Shown here piece by piece: positions 39,325 to 48,279 of a stretch of DNA of 64,000 nucleotides. Location: contig NZ_SULJ01000001.1 in NCBI RefSeq assembly GCF_007115105.1, positions 124,001 through 188,000 of the forward strand, written 5' to 3'. The position numbers and the translations under genes were made by a program. The notes below the pieces were generated by a model that was given only the letters and a program-made list of their open reading frames with translations, searched no databases and was not told the origin of the DNA. Source of the stretch: Clostridium sp. HBUAS56010. GTDB lineage: Bacteria; Bacillota; Clostridia; Lachnospirales; Lachnospiraceae. Position 1 is the first letter of the stretch. Each line of letters begins with the position of its first letter.

Positions 39325-40151
39325 ATACGGAAATAATCAATACAAATATGATTGGTTTGCTGTGCATTGATATCGACGGGACGCTCCTTGACAGCCGCAA
39401 GGAGCTGCCCCGGGAAAATGTAGAAGCAGTCCATTATGCTCTTGAAAAAGGCGTTATTGTGGCAATTGCTTCCGGCCGGTCTGTTCCTGGCATTGAGCCG
39501 CTTTTTTCCCAGCTTGGCATTAAAAGGAATGGGGTCTGCCTAAACGGCGGACTGATCCTTTCGGAACGGATTATTCAAAAAACCATTATGGAAGAGGAAC
39601 TGGTAATGAAAATTATCGGTCAGGCAGAGATTTATAACAGCCAGATTTTCCTTTCCACTGCAGAGCTGAACCTTACCAACAGAGAGATGTCAGGGGAGGT
39701 AAAGGAATTGGTGGAGAAAGGGAGTCTTCGTTCCGATTACGTTTATTGTCGTGATTTTAACGAACTTCGCACTCAGGCACACCGATACAGGAATGAGATC
39801 ATTAAGGCGGCTATTAAGGAATTTGATGAAGACAATTATGGCTTATTAAAGCAGTCCTTGATAGATATGAATCTTTTCCATGTTGCAAAATCAGATACTT
39901 TTTTTGTGGACATTAATCCAAAGGGAAACAATAAGGGGAATGGTGTTGCTGCTCTTGCAAGACACCTTGCCATTCCCCTGGAAAATGTCATGTGCATCGG
40001 AGATAATGAGAATGATCTGGAAATGGTAGAGTTGGCAGGCGTAGGCGTAGCCATGGGAAATGCAGTGGAACCGGTAAAAGGGGCTGCTGTTTATGTAACG
40101 GGCGATCATGACCATGCAGGAGTGGCAGAGGCAATCTACCGGTTCCTATAA
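39318..40151 (+). CDS. Cof-type HAD-IIB family phosphatase
   Basis: 277-residue HAD hydrolase. The nucleophile motif is CIDIDGTLLDS, the Cof-type cap lies in the middle, and the C-terminal motif is MCIGDNENDLEMVELAGVGVAMGNA. AAGGA lies 9 bases ahead of the ATG, which overlaps the GH88 stop. In a PTS operon it may dephosphorylate a sugar phosphate that accumulates, for example a modified uronide (inference). Confidence 0.92.
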   Translation: MVNTEIINTNMIGLLCIDIDGTLLDSRKELPRENVEAVHYALEKGVIVAIASGRSVPGIEPLFSQLGIKRNGVCLNGGLILSERIIQKTIMEEELVMKIIGQAEIYNSQIFLSTAELNLTNREMSGEVKELVEKGSLRSDYVYCRDFNELRTQAHRYRNEIIKAAIKEFDEDNYGLLKQSLIDMNLFHVAKSDTFFVDINPKGNNKGNGVAALARHLAIPLENVMCIGDNENDLEMVELAGVGVAMGNAVEPVKGAAVYVTGDHDHAGVAEAIYRFL

Positions 40152-40230
40152 CAATGCGCCATAGGCGTAGATAAAAGGCGGGCTGACAGAATACTGGCTG
40201 ACAGTAAGGGAAAACATAAGGAGGCGCATT

Positions 40231-41847
40231 ATGAATACAGAGACTGCACATACAAATCTTCCTGAGAGAGCCGTGATTCATAATCCGGTTTTAAGAGGGT
40301 TTCACCCCGATCCCTGCATCTGCAGGGCAGAGGGAAAGTACTATATGATTACATCCACGTTTGAATGGCTTCCCGGCGTATCCCTTTATGAATCCGAGGA
40401 TCTGGTCAACTGGACTTCCAAAGGAGGAATATTAAAGGATCTGGATTTAAGGGGGATTCCCGATTCAGCTGGGATCTGGGCGCCTGCCCTTTCCTATGAT
40501 AACGGGATTTTCTATCTTATTTATACCGTAAGCAGGCAGATTGACGGCTATTTTAAAGATGTGGAAAATTATGTTACAACCTCCCCTTCCATAGAGGGAC
40601 CGTGGAGCACTCCTGTCTTTATCAATGCTTCCGGCTTTGATCCTTCCATGTTTCATGAAAATGGAAAACATTATGTGTTAAATCCCCAGTGGGATTCCAG
40701 ACCTTTAAAAGGGCACCAGAAGTTCAACGGACTGATTCTTCAGGAATTTGACATGGAGAAAGGAATGGTGGGCCGGTCAGAAGTGGTATTCCGGGGAAGC
40801 GGTACAGGCGGAACGGAAGGTCCTCATCTGATGAAGAAGGACCAATATTACTACATCCTTGCAGCCGAGGGCGGTACCGGTCGGCATCATTCCATCTGTG
40901 TGGCCCGGTCTGAGAACTTATGGGGGCCTTATGAAATATCCCCTTACCATCCGCTGATTACATCCTGGGAAAAGGATACGGTGTTAAAGAAATCGGGACA
41001 CGGCAATTTTGTGGAAACTCCCGATGGAAGCTGGTACATGACCCATCTGTGCGCCCGGTATCTGAAAGAGGAACCGGTCTGTGTTCTGGGCAGGGAAACA
41101 GCGCTGCAGAAGATTGTATGGATCGACGGCTGGCCTAGAATGGTACAGGGGGACTGTGTGCCTCATTTAGAAGTGGAAGCACCAGAGGGAGCTGTAAAAA
41201 AGGAAACCTTCAAAGAGTACCGGACATTCTTTTCTAAGGACACGGATCTGGAACAGGAGGAGTGGCTGTCACTGCGCCGTCCCTTGGGTCATAAGACTCT
41301 GATTACAGACCAGGGGCTTTTGTTAAAAGGGAACGATTCCCTTACTTCTTTGTTTGACCAGTCTGTTATTGCAAGAAGATGGGAGAGCTTTTGCTTTACG
41401 GCAGGAACCAGTGTGAAATTTAATCCCTATCATTATTCCCAGTCCGCAGGGTTGGTTTGCTATTACAACACAAAGGTGTTTCATTACCTCTATATAGGAT
41501 ATGATGAGAAAAAACAGTGTCCCATGGTCAATCTTTTAACCAACGATAATTTCCAGTTCCAGGAACCATTGGAAGGGCAGTATGAATATCTGCCAAAAAC
41601 AGTGGAATGGGTACGGCTGAAAGTCTGTGTTAACCAAAAAAACCTGCAGTTTTATTACGCAGCAGGGGATGAGGAATTTAAAAAGATCGGACCGGTTCTG
41701 GACGCTTCCATATTAAGCGATGAACATGCAGATGGCTGGGCTTATACAGGAGCGGTAGTAGGAATTACGGCCGTTGATAATTTTAATAAGGATACATCGG
41801 CTCTGTTTAAAGAGTTTTACCAGACAGAAGGGGAGGAAAAACTGTGA
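40231..41847 (+). CDS. GH43 beta-xylosidase / alpha-L-arabinofuranosidase
   Basis: 538-residue intracellular glycosidase. The five-bladed propeller has the catalytic base Asp27 in GFHPDPCICR, the pKa-setting Asp137 in SGFDPSMF and the acid Glu196 in GTGGTEGPHLM. A C-terminal concanavalin-like domain (about 335-530) matches the beta-xylosidase subgroup. It has ATAAGGAGGCG upstream. It ends as a GTGA overlap with the GH36 gene. Xylosidase or arabinosidase specificity cannot be decided from sequence. Confidence 0.93.
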   Translation: MNTETAHTNLPERAVIHNPVLRGFHPDPCICRAEGKYYMITSTFEWLPGVSLYESEDLVNWTSKGGILKDLDLRGIPDSAGIWAPALSYDNGIFYLIYTVSRQIDGYFKDVENYVTTSPSIEGPWSTPVFINASGFDPSMFHENGKHYVLNPQWDSRPLKGHQKFNGLILQEFDMEKGMVGRSEVVFRGSGTGGTEGPHLMKKDQYYYILAAEGGTGRHHSICVARSENLWGPYEISPYHPLITSWEKDTVLKKSGHGNFVETPDGSWYMTHLCARYLKEEPVCVLGRETALQKIVWIDGWPRMVQGDCVPHLEVEAPEGAVKKETFKEYRTFFSKDTDLEQEEWLSLRRPLGHKTLITDQGLLLKGNDSLTSLFDQSVIARRWESFCFTAGTSVKFNPYHYSQSAGLVCYYNTKVFHYLYIGYDEKKQCPMVNLLTNDNFQFQEPLEGQYEYLPKTVEWVRLKVCVNQKNLQFYYAAGDEEFKKIGPVLDASILSDEHADGWAYTGAVVGITAVDNFNKDTSALFKEFYQTEGEEKL

Positions 41848-44063
41848 TTCGTGTATTGGAGCAGGAAAGGACGTTTCATCTCGTCACGGCACGTACCTCC
41901 ATGATTTTTCATGTAATGCCAAGCGGTCACCTGATAAGCCTTTACTGGGGCAGCAGGGTTGAGGAGGAGGCGTTCAGCCTTATTGCAAAGGATATAAAAA
42001 AGGCAAGCTATTTATGCGGCACAGACGGAATCAAGGATTTCAGGCTGGAACAGTATCCGGTGCTCTATCCTTCCTGGGGAAATCCGGATTTGAGAAAGCC
42101 GGCCTTTCAGTTTTCCTATGAAGACGGTTCACAAATGACAGATCTTCGGTTTTTTGGATACCGGCAGTATCAGGGGAAAAAGAAACTGGAAGGGCTGCCT
42201 TCGGTCTTAACGGAAGAAGCCCAGTGTCTGGAACTAATATTGAGAGACAGTATAAGCGGAGTGGAAGTAACCCTGACCTATGGAGTTTTTGAAGCCTATG
42301 ATGCCATAACCCAAAGCGTAAAGGTAACAAATGGAAATCAGGGAGCCATGCAGATCGAACGGCTGATGTCTGGGTGCTTTTCCTTTCTGGATGACCAGTA
42401 TGATGCCATTACTCTAAATGGAGCCTGGGCCAGGGAATGTCATGAGAACAGGCAGAGAATCAGACAGGGTAGTTTCTGCGTGGAAAGCTTAAGAGGAGCC
42501 AGCGGCCATGGCCAGAACCCGTTTCTGGCACTGGCAGAGCCTGGAGCAGAGGAAGATAAGGGCAATGTATGGGCCATGAATCTGATCTACAGCGGAAGTT
42601 TTGAGGCAGGCGTTGAAGTGGATATGCACCAGAATACCCGGTTTATGATGGGAATCCAGTCCTTTGGATTTTCCTGGCGGCTGGAAAAGGGAGAATCCTT
42701 TGTAAGTCCTGAGGTGGTAATGATCCATTCCGGACAGGGGCTTGGGGCCATGTCAAGAAGCTTTCACCGGCTCTACCGGGAATGTCTGCTTCCAGAAGCC
42801 TTTCGGGAAGGGACAGGCAGAAAAAGACCGATCCTGATTAATAACTGGGAAGCCACCTATTTTGATTTTGATAAGAAAAAGCTTTTGGAGCTGGCAGATG
42901 AAGCGGTCAAACTGGGAATGGAATGCTTTGTACTGGATGACGGCTGGTTTGGAAAACGAAACAGCGATGAAAGCTCCCTGGGTGACTGGACGGAGAACCG
43001 GGAGAAGCTGGGAGGAAGCCTGAGAGAACTGGCGGAAGAAATCCGCAGCCGGGGACTTTTATTTGGTCTGTGGTTTGAACCGGAGATGGTGTCACCGGAC
43101 AGCGGCTTATATAGAAGCCATCCGGAGTGGGCCATTCAGGTCCAGGGGCGTCCCATGCAGCTTGCCAGGAACCAACTGGTGTTAGATATAAGCTGCAAAG
43201 AGGTGCAGGATTATATCATTGAATCCGTTGACCGGATTCTTAGGGAGGTTCCTGTGTCCTATGTAAAGTGGGATATGAATCGCAATATAACGGAATGGAA
43301 TTCCTGTTTTCTTCAAGGGGACCGGCAAAAGGAACTGGGACACCGGTATATTCTTGGGCTTTACCGGATTTTAGAGGAACTGACCCGGCGTCATAAAGAT
43401 GTGCTGTTTGAAGGCTGCGCGGGAGGCGGAGGACGTTTTGATCCTGGAATGCTTTATTACATGCCTCAGATCTGGACTAGCGACGATACGGATGCCGTGG
43501 AGCGGCTGGACATTCAGCTTGGGACCTCCTATGTATATCCCTCGGTGACCATGGGCTGCCATGTATCGGCCTGTCCAAACCACATGATAGGAAGAATTAC
43601 GCCTCTTTCCACCAGAGGTCTGGTTGCCATGCAGGGCAATCTGGGGTATGAACTGGATCTGACGTCACTGAGAGAAGAAGAAAAACAGGAAATCCACAGG
43701 CAGACGGATTTTTACAAACAAATCCGGGAAATTGTCTGGAACGGGGAACTGTACAGGCTGAAAAAAGAAGGAAATGAACGGGCTTTTCTGTATATTTCAG
43801 AGGACGGAAGCAAAGGAATGGTAAGCTTTGTTCAGATTCTTGCAAAGGCCAATACCGTTCCCAAAAGGTTGAAGCTGAAAGGATTAAAAGCAGAAGCCTT
43901 ATACCGGGTGGAACGGGTGGGAGAAGCTGACCGCATGGTTGTGCATGGAAGTTTTCTTATGAACATAGGCCTGGATTTAAAACGGTCCCAGGGAGATTTC
44001 CATGGGGAACAGTGGTTGCTTTACAGAGAGGAGAATTCCAATGCTTTCCATACCGGAGAATAG
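41844..44063 (+). CDS. GH36 alpha-galactosidase
   Basis: 739-residue alpha-galactosidase. The start is a GTG overlapping the GH43 stop, with GGGGAGG 8 bases ahead. An N-terminal beta-supersandwich precedes the TIM barrel. Barrel marks are CFVLDDGWFGKRNSDESSLG, the nucleophile Asp477 in YVKWDMNRNITE, and the acid/base Asp547 in WTSDDTDAVERLDIQ. The length and residue numbers match characterised GH36 enzymes closely. It would remove terminal alpha-galactose from the imported oligosaccharide. Confidence 0.95.
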   Translation: MIRVLEQERTFHLVTARTSMIFHVMPSGHLISLYWGSRVEEEAFSLIAKDIKKASYLCGTDGIKDFRLEQYPVLYPSWGNPDLRKPAFQFSYEDGSQMTDLRFFGYRQYQGKKKLEGLPSVLTEEAQCLELILRDSISGVEVTLTYGVFEAYDAITQSVKVTNGNQGAMQIERLMSGCFSFLDDQYDAITLNGAWARECHENRQRIRQGSFCVESLRGASGHGQNPFLALAEPGAEEDKGNVWAMNLIYSGSFEAGVEVDMHQNTRFMMGIQSFGFSWRLEKGESFVSPEVVMIHSGQGLGAMSRSFHRLYRECLLPEAFREGTGRKRPILINNWEATYFDFDKKKLLELADEAVKLGMECFVLDDGWFGKRNSDESSLGDWTENREKLGGSLRELAEEIRSRGLLFGLWFEPEMVSPDSGLYRSHPEWAIQVQGRPMQLARNQLVLDISCKEVQDYIIESVDRILREVPVSYVKWDMNRNITEWNSCFLQGDRQKELGHRYILGLYRILEELTRRHKDVLFEGCAGGGGRFDPGMLYYMPQIWTSDDTDAVERLDIQLGTSYVYPSVTMGCHVSACPNHMIGRITPLSTRGLVAMQGNLGYELDLTSLREEEKQEIHRQTDFYKQIREIVWNGELYRLKKEGNERAFLYISEDGSKGMVSFVQILAKANTVPKRLKLKGLKAEALYRVERVGEADRMVVHGSFLMNIGLDLKRSQGDFHGEQWLLYREENSNAFHTGE

Positions 44064-44937
44064 AAAAGTCCGTGTCATTATATGCAGCGATGCAAAGAAT
44101 GAGGCCGATGACCAGTATGCCATTGTCCATGCTCTTTTGACCGGAAGCTTTGAGATAAAGGGAATGGTTGCAGTTCATTTCCGGGAGGAAGGCACAAATC
44201 GGCTTTCTTATGAAGAGATGAAGAAGCTGGCTGTGCTTACAGGAACAAAGGGGCAGTACCCTGTTTTATTAGGTGCAGATAAAAGGCTGGAGAGCAGGGA
44301 AACCTATGAATACAGCCAGGGAGCTCAGTTGATCGTTAAGGAAGCGTTAAAGGAGGATGAGCGTCCTCTCTATATACTGAACCTGGGGGCACTGACGGAT
44401 ATAGCTGCGGCAATACTCAGACACCCGGAGATCCAGAACCGCCTGACAGCGGTCTGGGTGGGAGGAGGACGCTATCCCCAGGGAGGGAATGAATGCAATC
44501 TCAACAATGATATGCTGGCAGCCAGAGTCCTTTTTTCTTCGTCTGCGGCATTGTGGCAGATTCCAAGCAATGCCTATAAGACCACTCTTGTTTCCGTTGC
44601 AGAATTGAAGCTCCGGGTAGGACCCATGGGAGAACTGGGAGCCTACCTTTACCGTCAGCTCATAGAGTTTGCGTCTGCCAATATGGAACACAAGTCCTGG
44701 ATCAATCCCGAATGCTGGGTTATGGGAGATTCTGGTGCAGTGGGAGTCCTTTTGGACCCTCAGAAGGGATATTACCGGGAGGAAGAAGCTCCTGATTTTG
44801 ATGATAACAGCAGATATGTGAAAAAACCGGGCAACCGGAAGATCAGAATCTATGACAGGCTCAATAATCGTATGATTATAGAAGATATGTTCAGTAAGAT
44901 ACAGCTGTATTATTTATCCTTACAGAAAAAAGTTTAA
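44041..44937 (+). CDS. Nucleoside hydrolase-like protein with variant metal motif
   Basis: 298-residue protein of the inosine-uridine nucleoside hydrolase fold. The usual N-terminal Asp cluster appears as CSDAKNEADDQYAI, with Asn-Glu in place of the standard DxDPGxDD spacing. LYILNLGALTDIAAAI and GGNECNLNNDMLAARV fit the rest of the family. The start at MLSIPENRK has GAGAGGAG ahead and overlaps GH36 by 23 bases, so it is the last gene of the operon. In this setting it may hydrolyse an N- or O-ribosyl-like glycoside; true nucleoside activity is uncertain. Confidence 0.8.
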   Translation: MLSIPENRKVRVIICSDAKNEADDQYAIVHALLTGSFEIKGMVAVHFREEGTNRLSYEEMKKLAVLTGTKGQYPVLLGADKRLESRETYEYSQGAQLIVKEALKEDERPLYILNLGALTDIAAAILRHPEIQNRLTAVWVGGGRYPQGGNECNLNNDMLAARVLFSSSAALWQIPSNAYKTTLVSVAELKLRVGPMGELGAYLYRQLIEFASANMEHKSWINPECWVMGDSGAVGVLLDPQKGYYREEEAPDFDDNSRYVKKPGNRKIRIYDRLNNRMIIEDMFSKIQLYYLSLQKKV

Positions 44938-45053
44938 AAATTTTTGTAAGGATAAAGCTTACACAAAGGTTCACATGAGAAGTAAAGGGAACGGACCCTT
45001 GATCGAGAGATTTGTGGAGTTAAAATAACAATAAGAATTCATGAAAAGAAATA

Positions 45054-45082
45054 TTGACAAATTCTGACATATGTAGTAAAAT
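45054..45082 (+). promoter_or_regulatory. Strong sigma-A-type promoter without an adjacent gene
   Basis: TTGACA (45054-45059), exactly 17 bases, TAAAAT (45077-45082). The nearest downstream start is at 45450, and a hairpin terminator intervenes. Confidence 0.65.
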
Positions 45083-45088
45083 ACATAT

Positions 45089-45187
45089 ATACAAAAGAAG
45101 ATGTTACATATAATTTAAAATACAAATGATTGCTTTCAAAAGATAAAACAAACCCGAAGTCTTAATTGATTTCGGGTTTGTTGTGTT
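45089..45187 (+). ncRNA. Candidate small RNA, about 95 bases
   Basis: The promoter at 45054-45082 would start transcription near 45089. The hairpin CAAACCCGAAGTC (45149-45161) with GATTTCGGGTTTG (45168-45180), followed by TTGTGTTTAG, would end it. No ORF with a ribosome site lies between. It could instead be a leader terminator for the next operon or the terminator of the upstream cluster. The rest of the 512-base gap (44938-45449) is AT-rich, with a second promoter at 45223. Confidence 0.4.
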
Positions 45188-45222
45188 TAGAAAAATATAA
45201 AAGTGATTTCTCAAAATTTAGA

Positions 45223-45252
45223 ATGACATTGATTCCAGGTGTATGTTATAAT
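45223..45252 (+). promoter_or_regulatory. Promoter of the beta-glucoside region
   Basis: ATGACA (45223-45228), an 18-base spacer, and an extended -10 TGTTATAAT (TATAAT at 45247-45252), about 200 bases before the TIM-barrel gene. Confidence 0.55.
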
Positions 45253-45449
45253 GTGAAAAATGGTTTAAAATAATTGTGGTAGTGTAAAGTAGAGTATGAA
45301 AAAATATGTCTCTTTCAATTCTCTGAATTCATTTATTATGGGGCATGAGCACCTGTAAGCCTAAAATTGATGGGCATTCAGCCTGAACTTGTTAGGAATC
45401 CACAAGTAAAATAACTGGTCATCCGGAGTATTAAAGAGGGGGCAAACAT

Positions 45450-46133
45450 ATGAAGGAAAGATTTGTGCCAAGAATTAACACACAGTTAAGAAGCCATACC
45501 GTAATTGTGCCGGATGCCATTAATCGGGCAACGGGAATTATTATCAATGGACATCGGATTAAATCACTGTTATTTTCTACAGATGTTGCGATCATAGCAA
45601 ACAGCAATGCGGATGCAATTATTGCCTTATATCCCTTTACTCCAACCATGCAGATTACAAAAGCTATTATAGATGTAGCACAGAAGCCTGTTTTTGCCGG
45701 TGTGGGTGGCGGAACCACTTCTGGGGCGAGAGTCCGGGACATCGCTCTTGATGCGGAGTTACATGGAGCCACAGCCGTTGTGTTAAATGCGCCTACGAAG
45801 ACGGACTTTGTTCGGCAGCTAACCGAATATGTTGATATTCCAATTGTATTGTCTGTTATCTCCATCAATGAAAATCTGGAAGAGCGAATGCTTCTCTCAG
45901 GCGCCAGGATTATGAATGTCTCAGGAGGCAAGAATACAGTAGAGATTGTTAAGGCTTTGCGCAGGATTGATGAGACATTTCCGATTATTGCTACGGGAGG
46001 ACCCAATAGAGAGACGATTGAGGCAGTGATTGAAGCTGGAGCAAATGCAGTAACCTATACGCCGCCAACCAATGGTGAGATATTTAGAAATCTTATGAAT
46101 GAGTATCGTAATCGCTGTAAAGAGCAGGATTAA
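45450..46133 (+). CDS. TIM-barrel protein of unknown function
   Basis: 227-residue protein with a predicted beta/alpha barrel. GVGGGTTSGARVRDIALDAE (about 89-108) and the late phosphate-binding motif IATGGPNRETIEAVIEAG (about 183-200) followed by TYTPPT are like phosphate-binding ThiE/NanE-type barrels. AGAGGGGGCAAACAT precedes the ATG. It sits upstream of the antiterminator-controlled PTS genes and is likely to act on a phosphorylated sugar product. I cannot name the reaction. Confidence 0.72.
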   Translation: MKERFVPRINTQLRSHTVIVPDAINRATGIIINGHRIKSLLFSTDVAIIANSNADAIIALYPFTPTMQITKAIIDVAQKPVFAGVGGGTTSGARVRDIALDAELHGATAVVLNAPTKTDFVRQLTEYVDIPIVLSVISINENLEERMLLSGARIMNVSGGKNTVEIVKALRRIDETFPIIATGGPNRETIEAVIEAGANAVTYTPPTNGEIFRNLMNEYRNRCKEQD

Positions 46134-46177
46134 TGGTATAGAATGCTGAAAAGCTTAAAATGTAGTTGCATGGCGGT

Positions 46178-46183
46178 TATAAT
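46178..46183 (+). promoter_or_regulatory. Possible promoter -10 ahead of the PTS leader
   Basis: TATAAT at 46178-46183 with only a weak TTAAAA-like -35. Transcription from here would place the RAT element about 45 bases into the message. Confidence 0.4.
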
Positions 46184-46232
46184 CGTGTTATATTTAATTT
46201 GTATCAAATACAACTGAATAAGTTTGAGAGAA

Positions 46233-46261
46233 GACGTGTTACTGGTAATGCAGGCAAGATC
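46233..46261 (+). promoter_or_regulatory. Ribonucleic antiterminator (RAT) for a BglG/LicT-family protein
   Basis: GTTACTGGTAATGCAGGCAA within 46233-46261 matches the known sacB/bgl-type RAT sequence almost base for base. Its 3' end (GATC, 46258-46261) overlaps the 5' arm of the terminator downstream, so protein-stabilised RAT and terminator are mutually exclusive. The LicT-like protein encoded at 49727 is the obvious ligand. Confidence 0.88.
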
Positions 46262-46338
46262 GGATTAAACGAATGGGAATAAGACAGATGGGGTATTTTG
46301 TCTTATGAGGAAGTCGTTTGATTGGGTCTTTTTATTTT
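46258..46338 (+). terminator. Leader terminator opposed by the RAT
   Basis: The 5' arm 46258-46272 pairs with 46314-46328 (15 positions, one mismatch, three G-U) and is followed by TTTTTATTTTG. The loop holds an inner perfect stem, ATAAGACA with TGTCTTAT. It lies 50 bases before the PTS gene. Confidence 0.85.
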
Positions 46339-46389
46339 GTCAATCTAAAGGGAAGAGAAAATAAAAAATACTTGAAAGGGGTTTTGAAC

Positions 46390-48267
46390 ATGAATTATAA
46401 TCAAATAGCCAAAGATATTATTAAGAATGTTGGCGGGTCCGGAAATGTAAAAGCATTGACCCACTGTTTTACAAGATTGCGATTTCAGTTAAAAGATTCA
46501 AAAAAAGCGAATAAAGAAATGATTGAACATCTGGAAGGTGTTATTTCTGTAGTAGAAAGCGGTGGGCAGTTCCAGGTGGTGCTGGGAACAAAAGTGAACA
46601 ATGTTTACGATGCAATGGTTCCTTTGCTGTCTGTGGAGGAAAGCACAGAACTTGGCGAAGAGAAGGTTTCCATCTGGAACCGGATTCTGATTGCGGTTTC
46701 TGCCATGTTCACACCTATGGTTCCGGCAATTGCAGCATCAGGACTTTTAAAGGGATTTCTTACCATAGCCAAAATTATCGCTGCGAAGCATGGAGTGGAT
46801 ATTACTTTAAATCAGACCTATACACTTTTGATGGCAGGTACGGATGCGCTGTTTTATTTTATGCCGATTATTTTAGCTTATACCAGTGCAAAAGTATTTA
46901 AAGCCAATGAGTTTATTGCCATGGCACTTGGAGGAACGATGTGTTATCCTTCGGTCGTGGCATTGATGACGGGGCAGGATGTAGTAAGTATGTTTGGGGT
47001 AACAATTACAAAAGCAAGCTATGCCTCTTCCGTAATTCCTATTATCATCGGAGTTTTTATTCTGTCCTATGTACAAAAGTTCTTAGAAAAGATAATACCG
47101 GAAGTTTTAAAGATTATTCTTGTGCCTGGTCTTTCTCTTTTAGTTATGATACCTGCTACTTTTATGGTATTTGGTCCTATCGGTATTTATATTGGCAATG
47201 CGATTAATTTTATCTATAGCGGAATGATGAATTTAAGTCCGGCAATCTGCGGAGCCTTTATTGGAGGAATGTGGTGTGTGTTTGTTATATTTGGAGCCCA
47301 CAGAGCCCTTCTTCCTATTGGAATTAATGACGTAGCACAGTTTGGACATCAAAATCTTCTTGCATTTGCAGGCGCTGCTAACTTTTCCCAGGGTGGGGCC
47401 GCTCTTGGAGTAATGTTAAAAAGCAGAAATAAAGATTTAAAAACAGTAGCAGCATCAGCCGCTATTTCTGCTTCCGTCTGTGGAATTACAGAACCCGCTA
47501 TCTATGGCTGCAATCTACGTTTAAAACGTCCCATGATTTATGCCATCATCTGTGGGGCAATTGGTGGAGCAATTATGGGAATTGGCGGTGTGTATGGAGA
47601 TTCTTTTGCCAATAATGGTATTCTTACCTTTGCAACGTATGCCGCATTTGGAATGAGAAAATTTGCGTATTATCTGATTGGTGTAGGAGTTTCTTTCTTT
47701 GGGGCAATGATACTTACTTACCTGTTTGGTTTTGATGAAACGGAAGGTAAGAAAAAGAAAGAAGAAATATCAGTTCCTGTTAAAGCGAATACCAATGTTT
47801 CAGAAGCAGATATTTTAATTGATTCTCCTATTGAGGGAGAAGCGGTTTCCATGACGGAAGTAAACGATGAAGTTTTCTCATCTTTAGCGCTTGGCAATGG
47901 AATTGCGATTATTCCTGAAAAAGGAGAGGTAGTTGCACCAGAAGACTGTACGGTAACCTTAATCTATCCAACCCTTCATGCTCTTGGTCTTATGTTGGAT
48001 AATGGTGTTGAAATGATTATACATGTTGGTATTAATACGGTTCAGTTGGAAGGAAAACATTTTAAAAAGTTTGTAGAAGAAGGAACACATATTGCAAAGG
48101 GAACAAAGATTCTGGAATTTGATATAGATGCGCTAAAGAAAGATGGTTACGATACCATCGTTCCTGTAATCGTAAGCAACACCTCTGTGTTTAAGGAGGT
48201 TTCCGGTATCGCTGGTATAAATGCAGCATTCAATAAGCCGGTAATTGCAATCCAGAAGAATCAGTAA
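46390..48267 (+). CDS. PTS beta-glucoside transporter, EIIBCA fusion
   Basis: 625-residue single-chain PTS permease. The IIB domain (1-90) carries the phosphocysteine Cys26 in ALTHCFTRLRF. The IIC membrane domain (about 105-455) includes GITEPAIYGCNLRLKRP. The IIA domain (about 490-620) has the phosphohistidine His545 in EMIIHVGINTVQLEG. The ATG at 46390 follows GAAAGGGG; an in-frame ATG at 46318 lies inside the leader terminator. It imports and phosphorylates aryl-beta-glucosides or cellobiose, which the GH1 enzyme encoded 12 bases downstream then cleaves. Confidence 0.94.
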   Translation: MNYNQIAKDIIKNVGGSGNVKALTHCFTRLRFQLKDSKKANKEMIEHLEGVISVVESGGQFQVVLGTKVNNVYDAMVPLLSVEESTELGEEKVSIWNRILIAVSAMFTPMVPAIAASGLLKGFLTIAKIIAAKHGVDITLNQTYTLLMAGTDALFYFMPIILAYTSAKVFKANEFIAMALGGTMCYPSVVALMTGQDVVSMFGVTITKASYASSVIPIIIGVFILSYVQKFLEKIIPEVLKIILVPGLSLLVMIPATFMVFGPIGIYIGNAINFIYSGMMNLSPAICGAFIGGMWCVFVIFGAHRALLPIGINDVAQFGHQNLLAFAGAANFSQGGAALGVMLKSRNKDLKTVAASAAISASVCGITEPAIYGCNLRLKRPMIYAIICGAIGGAIMGIGGVYGDSFANNGILTFATYAAFGMRKFAYYLIGVGVSFFGAMILTYLFGFDETEGKKKKEEISVPVKANTNVSEADILIDSPIEGEAVSMTEVNDEVFSSLALGNGIAIIPEKGEVVAPEDCTVTLIYPTLHALGLMLDNGVEMIIHVGINTVQLEGKHFKKFVEEGTHIAKGTKILEFDIDALKKDGYDTIVPVIVSNTSVFKEVSGIAGINAAFNKPVIAIQKNQ

Positions 48268-48279
48268 AGGAGGTTTGAG

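Noticed and set aside
46318-46389. Longer N-terminus for the EIIBCA protein
   Set aside because: The extra codons lie within the leader terminator, and the IIB domain begins properly at 46390 behind a ribosome site.
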